Below, piece after piece: positions 53,901-64,000 of a stretch of DNA of 64,000 nt. Made by a program: the position numbers and the translations under genes. Source of the stretch: Undaria pinnatifida (lineage: Eukaryota; Sar; Phaeophyceae; Laminariales; Alariaceae); contig JABAKD010000002.1 in assembly GCA_012845835.1 (NCBI GenBank), forward strand, positions 22,565,699 to 22,629,698, read 5' to 3'. The notes under the pieces are model-generated. The model did not search any database. It saw only the letters and a list, made by a program, of their open reading frames with translations, and had not been told where the DNA came from. Numbering within the stretch: position 1 is the stretch's first letter; every line of letters starts with the position of its first letter.

Positions 53901-56900
53901 CCATCTATCTCCTAGGATAGCGATCGTTTTCTCGCTACTCTCTAGTCTACTAAACTCCTTTATGTCACATACGTCCAATTTCCTCATCCCCTCCTCTAAA
54001 CGCATCCCGTTCCTCCTTGTATATTTCACATTCTCCTACTACGTATATGAGCCCTAATCTCTACGTATTGTTGTGCCACACGGGCACATATTTGTAGTTA
54101 CGTCCTCCTCCCGACTACTGATATATCTCTTTCTTTTTTCTGGTAGGTCCAGGTTCCCTACACGGAATCGCAATTTCAGCTTCTTCGCGCAGTCTATTGG
54201 GCCGTGCAGATACGGTTTCATTCCAATATCTTCGCTCAACCCCCCGTATATCTCTAAATGCTTCTCCTTTTTCACCTTATTTCTTATCGCTTGCCTCTCC
54301 CTTTCTCCTACATGTTCTTTCTTTTACTTCTGTCTTGTACCCGCCAAACTTCTCTACAGACAGTACCTCTTCTTGGTCCCTCCCTAAAGCCTTCCATATT
54401 TTCTCGACTGCGTTATCCCATCTTGTTCATGGGATGAGGGGGGACTCGGCGGCGTGAGAAACAACACGATAAACTTGCCTCAAAACGCGTGACCTCAACG
54501 ACCCAACAGGGCTGCTCGAGGCGCCTCCCGGAACGTAAGCACCAGCACCACTCCCACTCGCCGCCGCCGCCGCCGCCGCCGCCGCAGCAGCAGCAGCCGC
54601 GGCACCCGACGAAGACTGTTCGCCGGTAAGAGACCTTGGCGACGACGCACACGAGCCGTTACCGTTCATCGGCGACACCGTAACCCCGGCCGGGCGCGTG
54701 GTGCGAAGCCACTCGGTAACGTACGTGAATGTCTTGTTGAAGTGCACTCTCGCCAGGTGTTCCTAAAAAGAAGGAGGCGGAGGCGTGGGAGGGGGAGGGC
54801 GGTGAGGCATGTCCGTCAACCCACCAAATCACTAACCCCACGTTGTGAGGACGGACTACATGTGGTTAGAATGACAACATGTTTGCATCGGATTGCAGTG
54901 TGGAGGCGAGTCGTGAGGCGAGACTGGCCGAACGTTTGCCTCTTTCTCCTTCACAAACTACACCCCCCCTCCTTCCACCCTCCCCGTGCTCCGTTTCGAA
55001 TGCAACGCGTGGCCAATGGTCAAACGAATAAGAAGGCAAGCAACAAATGATAACTCCTCCCTATTCTTCCACACACCCCTCCCCCATTTCCTCCTCCCCC
55101 CCCCCCCCTTCCTTCTCCCATCCCCCAACCCCCCCTTCACTTCCTCTCCCCGCCCCTTAACCCCCTCTACAGCCACACCCACGGTTTAGCGAAAAAATCC
55201 TTCAACTTAGTATAGCTGCCAGTCGTCACGATTTAAGCCACCAACTTGTTATCAGTCTGACTAATTGTTTGTCGCTTCCCACAAGTGTCGACTATCCGAC
55301 TTATAGAGTTTCCATTTTCGTAGGGAGGATTGTTCAATGCGGGCAGGTACTTTTTGTACTTTTTCTTGTTTGGGCGTGGCCCCAACCGGCCGGGAGGGGC
55401 TGATATGGCTCGCTCCTCTCGGCAGACTCAAGTCGGCAAGTCGGCTGGTCATCAGTTGGCTTCGCCAGCCAACTAGCCGACTCACGGCAGTTAGTTGGCT
55501 AACTGCACCTGCCGATTAGTTAGTAGTCGTGAAATCCAGCCAGCTCACAGGTCTAGCAGAGAAATTAGAAATTAGGGTGGAATCATTTTTGCAGCCCACC
55601 TTTCGATGTTCGGTCAAGCCCAGATCCTTCCACAGCCTCAGCGCTTCATCCTCGTGCACCGCCAGGTCGAGGAACGCGCCCCCCTATTTTATTTTATTTT
55701 GCGACAAAAAAATCCAGCAAGAGAGAAAAGTTTCTCGCTAAAACGTACCATAGGCACCAACACAAAACTCAAAACAAACACAAAAAACCAATGCCACAAC
55801 CAAACCAAACCAAAATCTAAACAAAATCAACCCGTGACCGAATCAAAACCAAAAAAAAATCAACGCCATAATCAACGCCAAAACCCAAGCCAAAAAAAAA
55901 AACAAAAACAACACCCATCACACCCAACACAAAAAACAATGACACTACAACCAACGCCAAAATCAAACCCAAACCCAAAAACCCAAAAAAACAAAATCAT
56001 TTCATGTTTCCGTCTACCTGGCACATTTTTTCTGCCCATGGCAGGTCACCTTCTCCGCCTCTTGGTCTCTCCGGAGTAACAAAAAAAATAACAGAGAGCA
56101 GCTAACCCCCGTATCCCCGACCCCTTGCCGCCCAAAGCAACGCAGCAATCATCCCCACCGCCACTACCTTACCTGAAAGAGCACCCAAAACTTGCTCCGG
56201 TATACCAAGGGAGTAAACGCGCGAATCCACAGTTCGAAGACCTGGCCACAAGAAATAAGAAAGAACGCACCACGTTTTACAACTCAGTCGGTCGGTCGGT
56301 TGGTCGATCAGTCCGTCGGTCAGTCGGTCGGTCGCGCAGTCAAATCCATCGGTCGGTCAGTCAGTCAGACAGTGAGCCAGCCAGTCAGTACGTCAGACGG
56401 CAGTCAGTACAGTATGTCAGGCAGTCAGTCAGTCATTTAGTTTGACGGTGAATCGGTCGGTTGTAGAGTAACTGCGTCGTTCAAATTGATATTGGCGCCT
56501 GTGTCGGTCCACGTTTTGATTCGTCTATCGGTCGGTCCGTTGTTCGGTCGGTCGTCGGTCGGTTCTCTGTCAGTTGATGGGTAAAGACGTCGGTCGGTTG
56601 GTATTTGCCGTGGTCGGTGTTTTTTTATTGGTCAGTCGGTTGGCCGGTCCATCGGTGGACCGGTCGTGAAAAATGCCGACTGGTCGGCTTTCGCGCTGGT
56701 CGGTCGGTACTTGCGTTACGTTCGTCAGGAGTGGTCAGTCAGTCGACCCATTGCCCAAGCCACAACACAAAAAAGACACACTTTACATGCGACAAAGGGC
56801 GCACGTACAGGCACAGGTACAGGTACAAACACATACCTGCGCGCGGAGCTCCTCGAGGCGCATCTTCCGCTGCTTCGCCGCGACGCGCCTCTCAAGCCAC

Positions 56901-59158
56901 CCCCTCACCGCCGCTTGCGCAAGTATTACCAACTCCCGCACCACCTTGAACGCGTGTCGGCAGTTTCGCCCACGCGCTACCGCCTGCAAAACACAAAAAA
57001 AAAACATCGAGGTGCGTACACACAATATTCAACATAAGGGTGTTTTGTGAGATACCAAAACTGGTTGGGTCGAAAAAAACACGTACTATAAATACAAGCT
57101 GGTTCCAGGAAAAAGCATCAAATTCCACCTTCGGGCAGTTCAGAACGCAATCCGTTGAATATGTCAAAACAAAATATATCCAAATGACCGCATGAACAAG
57201 GGGAGCACATCGGTGAAGAGGTTTTTGGCGTGCGAGTTGTAGTTCGCGAGATATGGGCATTGCTCTTATTGCTTGGGGAGGCGTTATTTCGTAGGGGTTT
57301 AAGCTTCCCATAGTAAAATCAATATAAATTGTATTCAGCCCATGCATCGGTCAACACGGCGAGTATTTTGACACTAGACATGTTAACATGATGGCATCAG
57401 CAATGGAAAGATGTCCATGGCACTTATTTCGTTCGGCGAGCCGTACAAGGCTGTTGAAGGAAACGTCTGCCAAAGTAACTAGAACAATGTATTGGGCTCT
57501 TTGAGAACAAACCCCACGTACATCTTTCGTTTTCACGGAATCACTTTAGCGCCCGGATCCAACAAGAACTGGGAAACGAAATTTGGCAGGGTTGTTCACG
57601 ACGAACATACAAACATCGTGAGAACGGCATTTTTTATTTTATACTCCAAGTATATTTTTTTCGTCTGTAATTTTGGATCAAAGTTGCCAAAAATAAATTT
57701 AAAAAACTGTTAAAATGTACCTCCTTTACCAAAAAATCACTTTTTCAAAAAAGGCCAACACGACGTTTTTTCGTAAGGTCATGAACAGCCCTGCCATTTT
57801 TTTCCTTTCCCACAATAGTTTCAGTTACGGCGCAAAAGCCTGAAGCCAAAACATTTCTGCTCTCGCTAAAACACCAGCTCGCAATAGCGTTGAAACCGAC
57901 GAGGGTCATAAACCCATTGCCAATACAAAACAACACAACACTGTATATACTTCCAAGTATACAACACAACGGCATACGCCACGGTCTCCTCCCCGTTCAA
58001 ATCTCTCATCACATTCGGGCACAAAGAATCACACGTTCGTCCCCCTCCCCCCCCCCTTCCCCCCCCCTTCCCCCCCCAAACACACACCTGGTCATAATAA
58101 GTCCACAGCCCATCCCAACCCAAGCAAAACCCACGTCACCCCAACCCGTCATAAAAGAACAAACTAGAGGAACAGTTTTTTTTTTTTTCACCAGTTCATG
58201 AAATAGTTCACGAGTCCACGAATTCACGAAACAATCAACAACTAACCGCTACCAGCGCCGCGCCGCTGCAAAGGCTATCTAACCCGTTTCCAACTCCTGA
58301 AATGATCCTAGTCTAATTCCAAGTTATTTGCCCCCATGCCGGGAGTGCGGTGCTAAAACGGTTAATAGACTTTGTCCAGTTTCGACAAAAAAATTGAAAC
58401 ACGCTTAAAATTAACCCTATCACGGAGGGCGACACCATAATCAGGACCCACGACATACACAAAAAAACTTCAGCCGTCACCCGTGCCGTCAAGCCCGTCA
58501 CCGGGGTCGTCAATCGCGTCACCGGGTCAGGTACAGCCGTCGCCGGTGCCGTCAAATGCGTCACCGGCGCCAGCACGGATATCTTCCACCAGAGCACACA
58601 AAAGAAAAGAAAAGAGGGCCACACTCCTTGAAAGGTCAAAACACACCAAAAAACAAAAATCGGAGCGTTGTGAGTGATTCCTGTGCGAATCGAGAAAATT
58701 ACGGGGGGGGGGGGGTTACGACATTTTTTACTTGGTTTTAGTAACCCCTCCTCCCCCCCCCCCCCCCGTCTGGCTCCTTACCGCGAGGGTAGTTACTACT
58801 GCGAGGATAATAAATGGGATGAAAAAAAAAAAAATGGTCCAGATTGCTATGTTATGAAGGATGAAAGTAATCAGGATCCCCGCGATACACACAAAAAAAA
58901 CATATATTCCACCGTCATTACGAACCACATTTGGTACCGATTAGTTGCTACTACAAATAACATCGTCCGCCGTACATAGCCTTAACCCCGGGAAAATTAT
59001 CGGAAAAAGACGAAACAAACGCACCAACAGCAGTGTGGACCGGCAACCATCAAAGTAGCATGTCAAGTTGGGGGGCGCTATTGATAGTGTCAGCCATCAA
59101 CCAGTGCACAAATCTAATCTGTAACAAGTCGTAACAAACGCTACTACTGCTACTACTG

Positions 59159-59237
<79 letters not shown>

Positions 59238-59272
59238 CTCTACTGCTACTACTACTGCTACTACTACTACTG

Positions 59273-59317
<45 letters not shown>

Positions 59318-62300
59318 GTGCACCTGTACGATGATGGCATCATTCCTCATTCGAACGAATCGGTGCCGGAGCATCAGCATGCGGTGCCACGCCTGCAGCT
59401 TGCACACGCTGCGCGCGCGGGTGGTCGATGCCCGTCGCGCCATGTGCCCCCTGTAGACCCGCTGGATGTCTTTGACCAGGGTGATGATCGACAACAGCAT
59501 CGACCGGTCCTGTTAGGCGCCAAATGAACAGGAAACAAAAAGCGAAGAGAAAGCAAGCAGGGGTGGGGGGATGGCGGTGGGGGGGAGGGGGGGGAGGGAG
59601 GATGGGAGAAGGGAGGATGGAAGAGGGGAGGAGGGAAAGGGGGGGGAGGAGGCGGAGGAGAGGTAGAGGAGGGGGGTGGTTTCAATATCTTGTGCGCGTG
59701 TAGACTATCTGTGCCGCCTAAATGCCGCTTGCTGCGTGCCGCTTAACGTTGCTGCCGCCGCCGCTGTTTTACCCTGCAACACATGTTGCTACCACTGCTT
59801 CTATTATTGTATGCCATCACCGCTATTTCGCCCAACCATTGCGTGGCAGTCACAAACCACAGCACCGTGCCTATGAAGTACACGCGTGACCACGTCTACG
59901 TCCCCTCTTCCTTCTAGCTGGCAAGGTGTCCGCCCCTGCCTCCGCACGTCTACTCTACCAGGAATAACACGCCAGCGACGCAACCACCGTCTAGCGTCCT
60001 AGCCAAAAGCAACAACACTCGACAATGGCCCCCTCCGCCAACCCCACGTCCTGCACCCCCCCCCCCGTTCACTCTCCTCCCCCCCCCCCCCCCCCCCTCT
60101 CTTCCCCCCTCTCCCTCCGTCCATGTTTATATATCTCCCCATGACCCAGTCACCCTCTTCTCCTTCTCTCCTCTGCAAGCATCTCTTTTGCTCTCTAGCC
60201 CCTTCTATGCGTAGAAGTATCTTCCTACCCCCGCCCCCCATTGTGTATATATCTCTCCAGCCCCTCCATAGTTGCATAGCTCCCTCCCCCTTCTCCTCCC
60301 CGCCTTGTCTCTCTTCTGTCCTTTCTCTCTCTTCCTCCCACCCCCCTCCTCCCCTCCCTCTCCCTCACCTTGATTGTGGCCTGTCCATTCCTCCAAGCTC
60401 TCGAGATGATCGCCGCAGCCTCCTTTTTCGCCTTGAAGGACGTCTTGCCCTGGTGCATGCGGTACAAAGCCTGCCCACAACGACCAAGCAACCAAGCAAC
60501 CAACCCACCGAGCAGATAAACCAACCGATCAACCGAGAAACCATGTGATCAACTAAACGAGCAACCAACTAACCAACCAACCGAGCAACAACAACAGCAA
60601 CAACAACAACAACAACAACATCCAATCAATGTCGACTGTTGATTGAGTTGTGGTTGAGTTTTAATTGAGCGTTGATTGATTATTCGTACAGTGTTTGACT
60701 GAGAATTGATTAAATGGTGAGTGAGTGTTGAGAGACCGTTGATTGAGTATTGAGGGAAGGGTTGACCGAGCAACGTTTGAGTATTAATCGAGTGTTGATT
60801 GAATTATCATCAAGTGTCGTTGGATTGAGTGTTGGTGGAGTGTCAAAGGAGTGCTGGCTGAGTACTGACTGGATGTTGGCCGAGCATTACTCCCGCCTCC
60901 CGCATCCCCCCCCTCCATCACACCGACGCACCTGCAAGGAAACCAGACCCTTGAGCACAGACTCCGTTTCCTTTCTCTCGTGGCTTTTCGCCTGCTCCGC
61001 GACAAGGATCGACCCGGCGCGGGTACCCCGCCTCGACGCGCTGCCGCCGCCCCACCTGGCGCCGCTGAGCAGCCGCTGGTGGTTAACGGAGGACACGTTC
61101 CTGTCGCCGAGAGAGGGGGGGGGCAGAGAGGGGGGGAAGGGGGTGGGATGGCCGGACTAGGGAGTTTCAGTTATGGCAGGGTCAAGAACAACGGAGCGGC
61201 TCGTGGGCTCTTATACCGGTGTGTAATGGTATGACATATACTGGCGCGAATGGTTATGTACTGGTAAGAACTGGTATATGCCGGAATATACCGGTGGTTA
61301 GCGGAGGACGTGCTTGTGCCGCTGACATAGAGGGGGGGGGGGAAGAGGGGGGGCGTGTCAAGCAGTGGTGGCGTCGCGAACGGGGATCCATTTGTGGAGT
61401 AACATACCGGTATATACAGGTGCGTTTTGGTATACAAGCTTGCCCTTCGAAGGAGATGCGGTTGGCTTGAATCCCGGGAGGTGTCTTGAGTTGAAAAAGG
61501 GGATAAAACTCTTGTAAAAACCGAACACAAAACAACTACGAGCCATATGGCAGGTAACCGGACAAGTAACACCGACCAGCGCAAACGACTTTATAGCTCA
61601 AGTCTATACTGGCACGTGTTGGCATATACTGGCACATATTGACATAATATGTACTGGAAATATATACTGGAAATCTGGTGGGTAAGGGAGGAACCCTTCC
61701 TACCAACCGAGAGAGGGAGCGTGTTCGGCAGTGGCAGCGTCAAGAATAGCGGGGCGGTTCACGGAGTTACTTACACTGGTATCCTGGGTATACCGGTAGA
61801 AATTTTGGTACACAATTGGTACTGGTATATTCTGTACTGGTATATACTGGTATATACTGGAGACACGATACATACTGGTGTGCTGGTAAAGTGGTGCGTA
61901 CTGGGATACTGGTGCATACTGGTATAAACTGGTGCCGACCACACCACCACCGTCACCACCGCCACCACCACTACCGCCATCACCACCACAACCATCCGGC
62001 ACGTACCGGTGTTGGTCGGGAGTCTTGAACAGCCTCTTCGCCCAGCGCACCGTCCCGTAGCGGTCCTTGTTGAGCCGTGGGAAGGACAGGCCGTAGGCGT
62101 ACTGGCTCCCGTCGTCAGGAAGGCCCCAGTTAGACGGAGCCGGCGGGCTGAACATCTGCGTAGCATCCGCATGCATCCGCAGTTTGTGGTCAGTATTAAC
62201 GCGAGGGGTGCAAAACAAAACAAAAAAGCGGCAGAAAACAGGAAACAAGACCAAAACAAAACGTAAAAGGAACGGAACGGAACGAAACGGTAAAAAACGC

Positions 62301-63663
62301 AGCTAACAAGAAACAGAAACGAATGGAATGAAACGAAAATATATCAAACGTAACGTAACGTAACGTAACGAAACAACACAAAACGACCCCCCCCCCCCCT
62401 TCCTCCCCCCCCCCTCCTCTCCCCGCCCCCCCCTATCCCCTACCTGGTTGTGCGCATCAGAGAGGTCGTTAAGGAACGGCGTGTCCTTCTTGATGGGGTT
62501 GGTTTTGCTCCGGTTAAGCTTGGCCGCGATGCTCTCGTCGAAAAAACGGACTTCAGGAGGTGTTGGGGTGGCCGTTCTTTCCTCCAAGAACCTCTCGAAC
62601 ATCTGGCTGTCCAGAAACGCGCTCATGAACACGTGGCTCGACTCCGGCTATTTGTTGGGGCAATGGTGGTGTTGTTGTGGTGGTGGCGGCGCGGCGGGGA
62701 CGGGGGCGGTCGTGTTAGTGTTGGTGTTAGTGCTGGCGTGGGTAATGATGTTGTCGACGTTGTGCGATTTCGGTGTAGTGGCGGCATTAACGGCCGCGGC
62801 ATAGACAGGCGGCGAAACGAACAAGCGACAGCAGCAGCAGCAACAGCAGCGACAGCAGCAGCCGCAACAGCAGCAGCAGCAGCAGAAGCGGCAGCAGAAG
62901 CGGCACATCCAGAAGATGCAGCAACATATGGGCGGGAGCTGGGAGGACATCGTCATTGTGTAGGGTGGGTATACGCCGTTCCACTGAAGGTAGTAGACTG
63001 CAAACAACCCCAAAACCCTCAAAGGCGAAACACTCGCTTCCCCTGCCTCCCGCAGAAACACGAACCCACACAAACAACTAACTCCCCACCCGCACGACTT
63101 CCTCTCCGCGCTCCTCCCCGCGCGTGCCCGCATAAAAGGAGGGAAGCGAAGACACCAACATCCAAATGCTATAAAAAAAGCAACAAGCAACGAAAAACAA
63201 CATGAGCAAACTAAACACAACAACACCAACAACACCGCCAACACCTGCCACGACCAACACGACCAACATGACCAACACCGCCAACACGCACCCCACCGCC
63301 AACCACCACCCCCACCACCCCCACCACCAACCCCCCCCCCCAACATTACCACCACCAACACCACCCCCACCACCATCACACGCCCCGTCCTTCCCCCCGC
63401 CCCTGCCACCCGACCAACATCGCCCCCCCCCCTCCCACCCCCCACCAAATTTATCTTACAAGGTGGCCGCAGCTCTTGAGGAACGCCTCCTTCTGGAAGA
63501 GGTTCTCAGGGTAGGGGGTGGTGCTGGTAGGCATGACTACATGCGCCAGGTATCCGCGGAAAATGGAGACGAAGAACCTCAAGAATGCCGCACGGATCTC
63601 AGAAGCACTGAACCCGTCTGGTGCGTTGGTGTGATTCGCCGGGTCGAGGATCGACGTCGAGTC
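50985..63663 (-). CDS. DENN-domain protein with multiple IQ motifs, C-terminal 722 aa (5' end outside window)
   Basis: DENN proteins act mainly as Rab GEFs; IQ motifs bind calmodulin-like proteins. Exons on the minus strand: 63663-63460, 62647-62444, 62155-62007, 61100-60932, 60470-60369, 59509-59324, 56983-56837, 55683-55600, 54762-54479, 52721-52493, 52057-51839, 51176-50985. All phases agree (723 codons including TGA). Seen: dDENN sequence (IRAAFLRFFVSIFRGYLAHV, FQKEAFLKSC, FLDSQMFERFLEER), then YGLSFPRLN. About six IQ-like motifs span visible residues 240-387 (SLQALYRMHQGKTSFKAKK, IISRAWRNGQATI, DIQRVYRGHMARR, KLQAWHRMLMLRHRF, IIVQAVARGRNCRHAF, LAQAAVRGWLERR). A C-terminal region of unknown fold follows (FLDLAVHEDEALRLWKDLG, KLVGVLWCELRLADASAEVV). 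The dDENN call is firm; Rab-GEF activity is inferred. Confidence 0.85.
51290..51420. repeat. GGGTA/GGGCA pentamer repeat
   Basis: gggta/gggca units in the intron before the last DENN exon. On the gene's strand it is a ccctac-type pyrimidine-rich tract about 120 bp upstream of the acceptor. Confidence 0.85.
51560..51832. repeat. ACCAACACC-type repeat
   Basis: caccaacacc/aaccaccacc units occupy the intron immediately after DENN exon 52057-51839. Confidence 0.85.
53703..54435 (-). mobile_element. 5'-truncated LINE (non-LTR retrotransposon) C-terminal fragment
   Basis: Minus-strand translation, with frameshifts, gives KIWKALGRDQEEV, KLKLRFRVGNLDLPEKRKRY, a CPCG knuckle followed by GECEIYKEERDA (CxC...C zinc-knuckle spacing), EKTIAILGDRWWP and RKGCVVNG..TKA, then a 3' end of atgagtacgccccccc. 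This is the typical C-terminal end of a LINE reverse transcriptase ORF. It is broken by frameshifts and stops and therefore inactive. It begins about 45 bp into the intron after DENN exon 54762-54479, in the same orientation as the gene. Confidence 0.75.
54985..55055 (+). mobile_element. Truncated LINE 3'-end module
   Basis: cgtgctccgtttcgaatgca, gcgtggccaatggtcaaacg, aaggcaagcaacaaatga: the last roughly 70 bp of the same LINE family, antisense to the DENN gene in the intron before exon 54762-54479. Confidence 0.6.
56280..56745. repeat. GTCG/GTCA tetranucleotide-like repeat
   Basis: cggtcggtcggt and cagtcagtcagt units in the intron between DENN exons 56983-56837 and 55683-55600. Confidence 0.85.
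57000..59060. other. Large DENN intron, no gene seen
   Basis: The 2.3-kb intron between exons 59509-59324 and 56983-56837. It has moderately AT-rich unique sequence, poly-C/poly-G runs (58040-58080, 58700-58770) and gtcaccgg repeats (58478-58565). No ORF has recognisable content. Confidence 0.6.
59148..59317. repeat. CTA/TAC trinucleotide repeat abutting a donor site
   Basis: About 56 triplets, mostly cta with some ctg/ctc. It ends 6 bp from the exon edge at 59324, so the intron reads GTGCAC then (TAG)n on the gene's strand. Confidence 0.92.
60475..60880. repeat. AACCAACC and GTTGATTGA-type repeats
   Basis: caaccaaccaa/caacaacaa units (60480-60622) followed by tgttgattgagt units (60630-60870) in the intron between two IQ exons. 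Confidence 0.8.
61078..61745. repeat. Three copies of a DENN exon edge and flanking intron
   Basis: 61078-61126 is the real exon start plus acceptor (ggtggttaacggaggacacg, ttcctgtcgccgagagaggg). Copies at 61283-61335 (ggtggttagcggaggacgtg) and 61676-61725 (ggtgggtaagggaggaaccc, accgagagaggg) are decayed. Each is followed by a related gtcaag.a..gcgg segment and then by atactggtata-rich DNA. Confidence 0.7.
61780..61945. repeat. ctggtatata-type repeat
   Basis: Imperfect actggtatat units in the intron after exon 62155-62007; similar units are scattered from 61210. Confidence 0.8.
62444..63663 (-). other. dDENN exons
   Basis: Two 68-codon phase-0 exons. The first ends KEAFLKSCGHL|GTAAGA and the second begins PESSHVFMSAFLDSQMF, giving the classic EAFL..K...S..F...F...Q.F..F pattern of the downstream DENN module. 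uDENN and cDENN should lie to the right of the window. Confidence 0.88.
63190..63450. repeat. CCAACACC / CCACCACC tract
   Basis: A C/A-rich repeat occupying the intron just downstream of dDENN exon 63663-63460. Confidence 0.85.
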
Positions 63664-63711
63664 CTATCGATACCACAGGGAAAGGGGGGGGTGACAGCGG
63701 GTGTGGGAGGG

Positions 63712-63810
63712 GGGGAGGGGGGGAGGGAGGGAGGGAGGGAGGGAGGGAGGGAGGGAGGGAGGGAGGGAGGGAGGGAGGGAGGGAGGGAGGGAGGGAGGGA
63801 GGGAGGGAGA
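63712..63810. repeat. GGGA tetranucleotide microsatellite
   Basis: About 24 gggagg/gaggga tetramers about 50 bp upstream of the acceptor of exon 63663. On the gene's strand this is a pure tccc pyrimidine tract. Confidence 0.93.
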
Positions 63811-64000
63811 GAGGAGGGGAGTCGTTCAGTTGGTGCAGACGGTGGAAGGCGCAAGGGCGAACAGGCAACATACCAAGTAGGCGGTATAGTCCATAACAAC
63901 ACAAACTAAATGCCAGGTACGCGTACCAGTAATATACCAGGGTCGACGGCAGTCCATATGTATACAAAGTGCGCACAAAATATGTGTAGAGCAAACGTAA

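Larger units (their letters stand above)
50985..55683 (-). other. DENN protein C-terminal exons
   Basis: Exon 55683-55600 (FLDLAVHEDEALRLWKDLG), 54762-54479 (HFNKTFTYVTEWLRTTRP, then a 15-Ala run), 52721-52493, 52057-51839 (QKKRKRKLVGVLWCELRL) and 51176-50985 (ending GPDEIV). The junction 54479/52721 requires donor GAG|GCAAGT. Exon 52057 has a second in-frame acceptor 12 bases upstream. No known domain is recognised. Confidence 0.78.
56837..61100 (-). other. IQ-motif exons
   Basis: Exons 61100-60932, 60470-60369, 59509-59324 and 56983-56837. After the first, all have phase 0 at both ends, and IQ motifs straddle the junctions (VSLQ|ALYR, AIIVQ|AVARG). Calmodulin-type light chains are the likely ligands (family knowledge). 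The intron after 59324 begins with a 170-bp trinucleotide repeat. Confidence 0.85.

Noticed and set aside
54427-54479. Termination of the DENN gene at QVYRVVSHAAESPLIP
   Set aside because: These codons lie past the GC donor and run towards the LINE fragment; three phase-consistent downstream exons continue the protein.
1-64000. CRISPR array, operon, riboswitch or prokaryotic origin
   Set aside because: Repeats lack regular unique spacers, and genes have spliceosomal introns with matched phases.

Overview
The window is nuclear DNA of an intron-rich eukaryote. The evidence is GT-AG (and a few GC-AG) introns whose phases match across about 44 exons, GC-rich exons with long Ala/Gly/Ser homopolymers, and micro/minisatellite-laden introns. 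A stramenopile, most likely a brown alga such as an Ectocarpus or kelp relative, fits best (inference from gene style; no marker gene settles it). No rRNA, operon, CRISPR or prokaryotic signal was seen.

Layout: (1) + strand, 200-20138: a very large ubiquitin-specific protease of the USP9X/USP24/USP34 type. It enters from the left edge, has 20 exons in the window and gives 2826 codons in one unbroken spliced frame. (2) 20139-24704: a convergent intergenic spacer with decayed repeats and a tRNA-derived SINE. (3) - strand, 34558-24705: a complete 7-exon, 498-aa type II membrane glycosyltransferase of the peptidyl-serine alpha-galactosyltransferase (SERGT1/SGT1, GT96-like) family. (4) 34559-35098: a 540-bp divergent promoter region. 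(5) + strand, 35099-44143: a 5-exon, 315-aa coiled-coil protein of unknown function, with a possible alternative last exon near 45 kb. (6) about 45.1-50.98 kb: repeat-rich intergenic DNA with no recognisable gene. (7) - strand, 63663-50985: the C-terminal 722 aa of a DENN-domain protein (dDENN, about six IQ motifs, then a novel C-terminal region) in 12 exons, with its 5' part beyond the right edge.

The four genes do not form a pathway. They cover deubiquitination, secretory-pathway O-glycosylation of hydroxyproline-rich-type proteins, an unknown coiled-coil role, and probable Rab-GEF/calmodulin-linked membrane traffic.

The most interesting structure is in the non-coding part. Three separate loci carry decayed tandem duplications of exon ends: exon 5 and the last exon of the galactosyltransferase, and an acceptor-side exon edge in the DENN gene. 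Two introns appear to use GC donors. A 5'-truncated LINE with several detached LINE 3'-end modules lies near a SINE family that has a shared tail and a tail-to-tail palindrome. A roughly 820-bp CCCGA pentamer satellite sits inside the USP catalytic domain's gene. All exon models come from reading splice sites and frames by eye; no transcript or database evidence was available.
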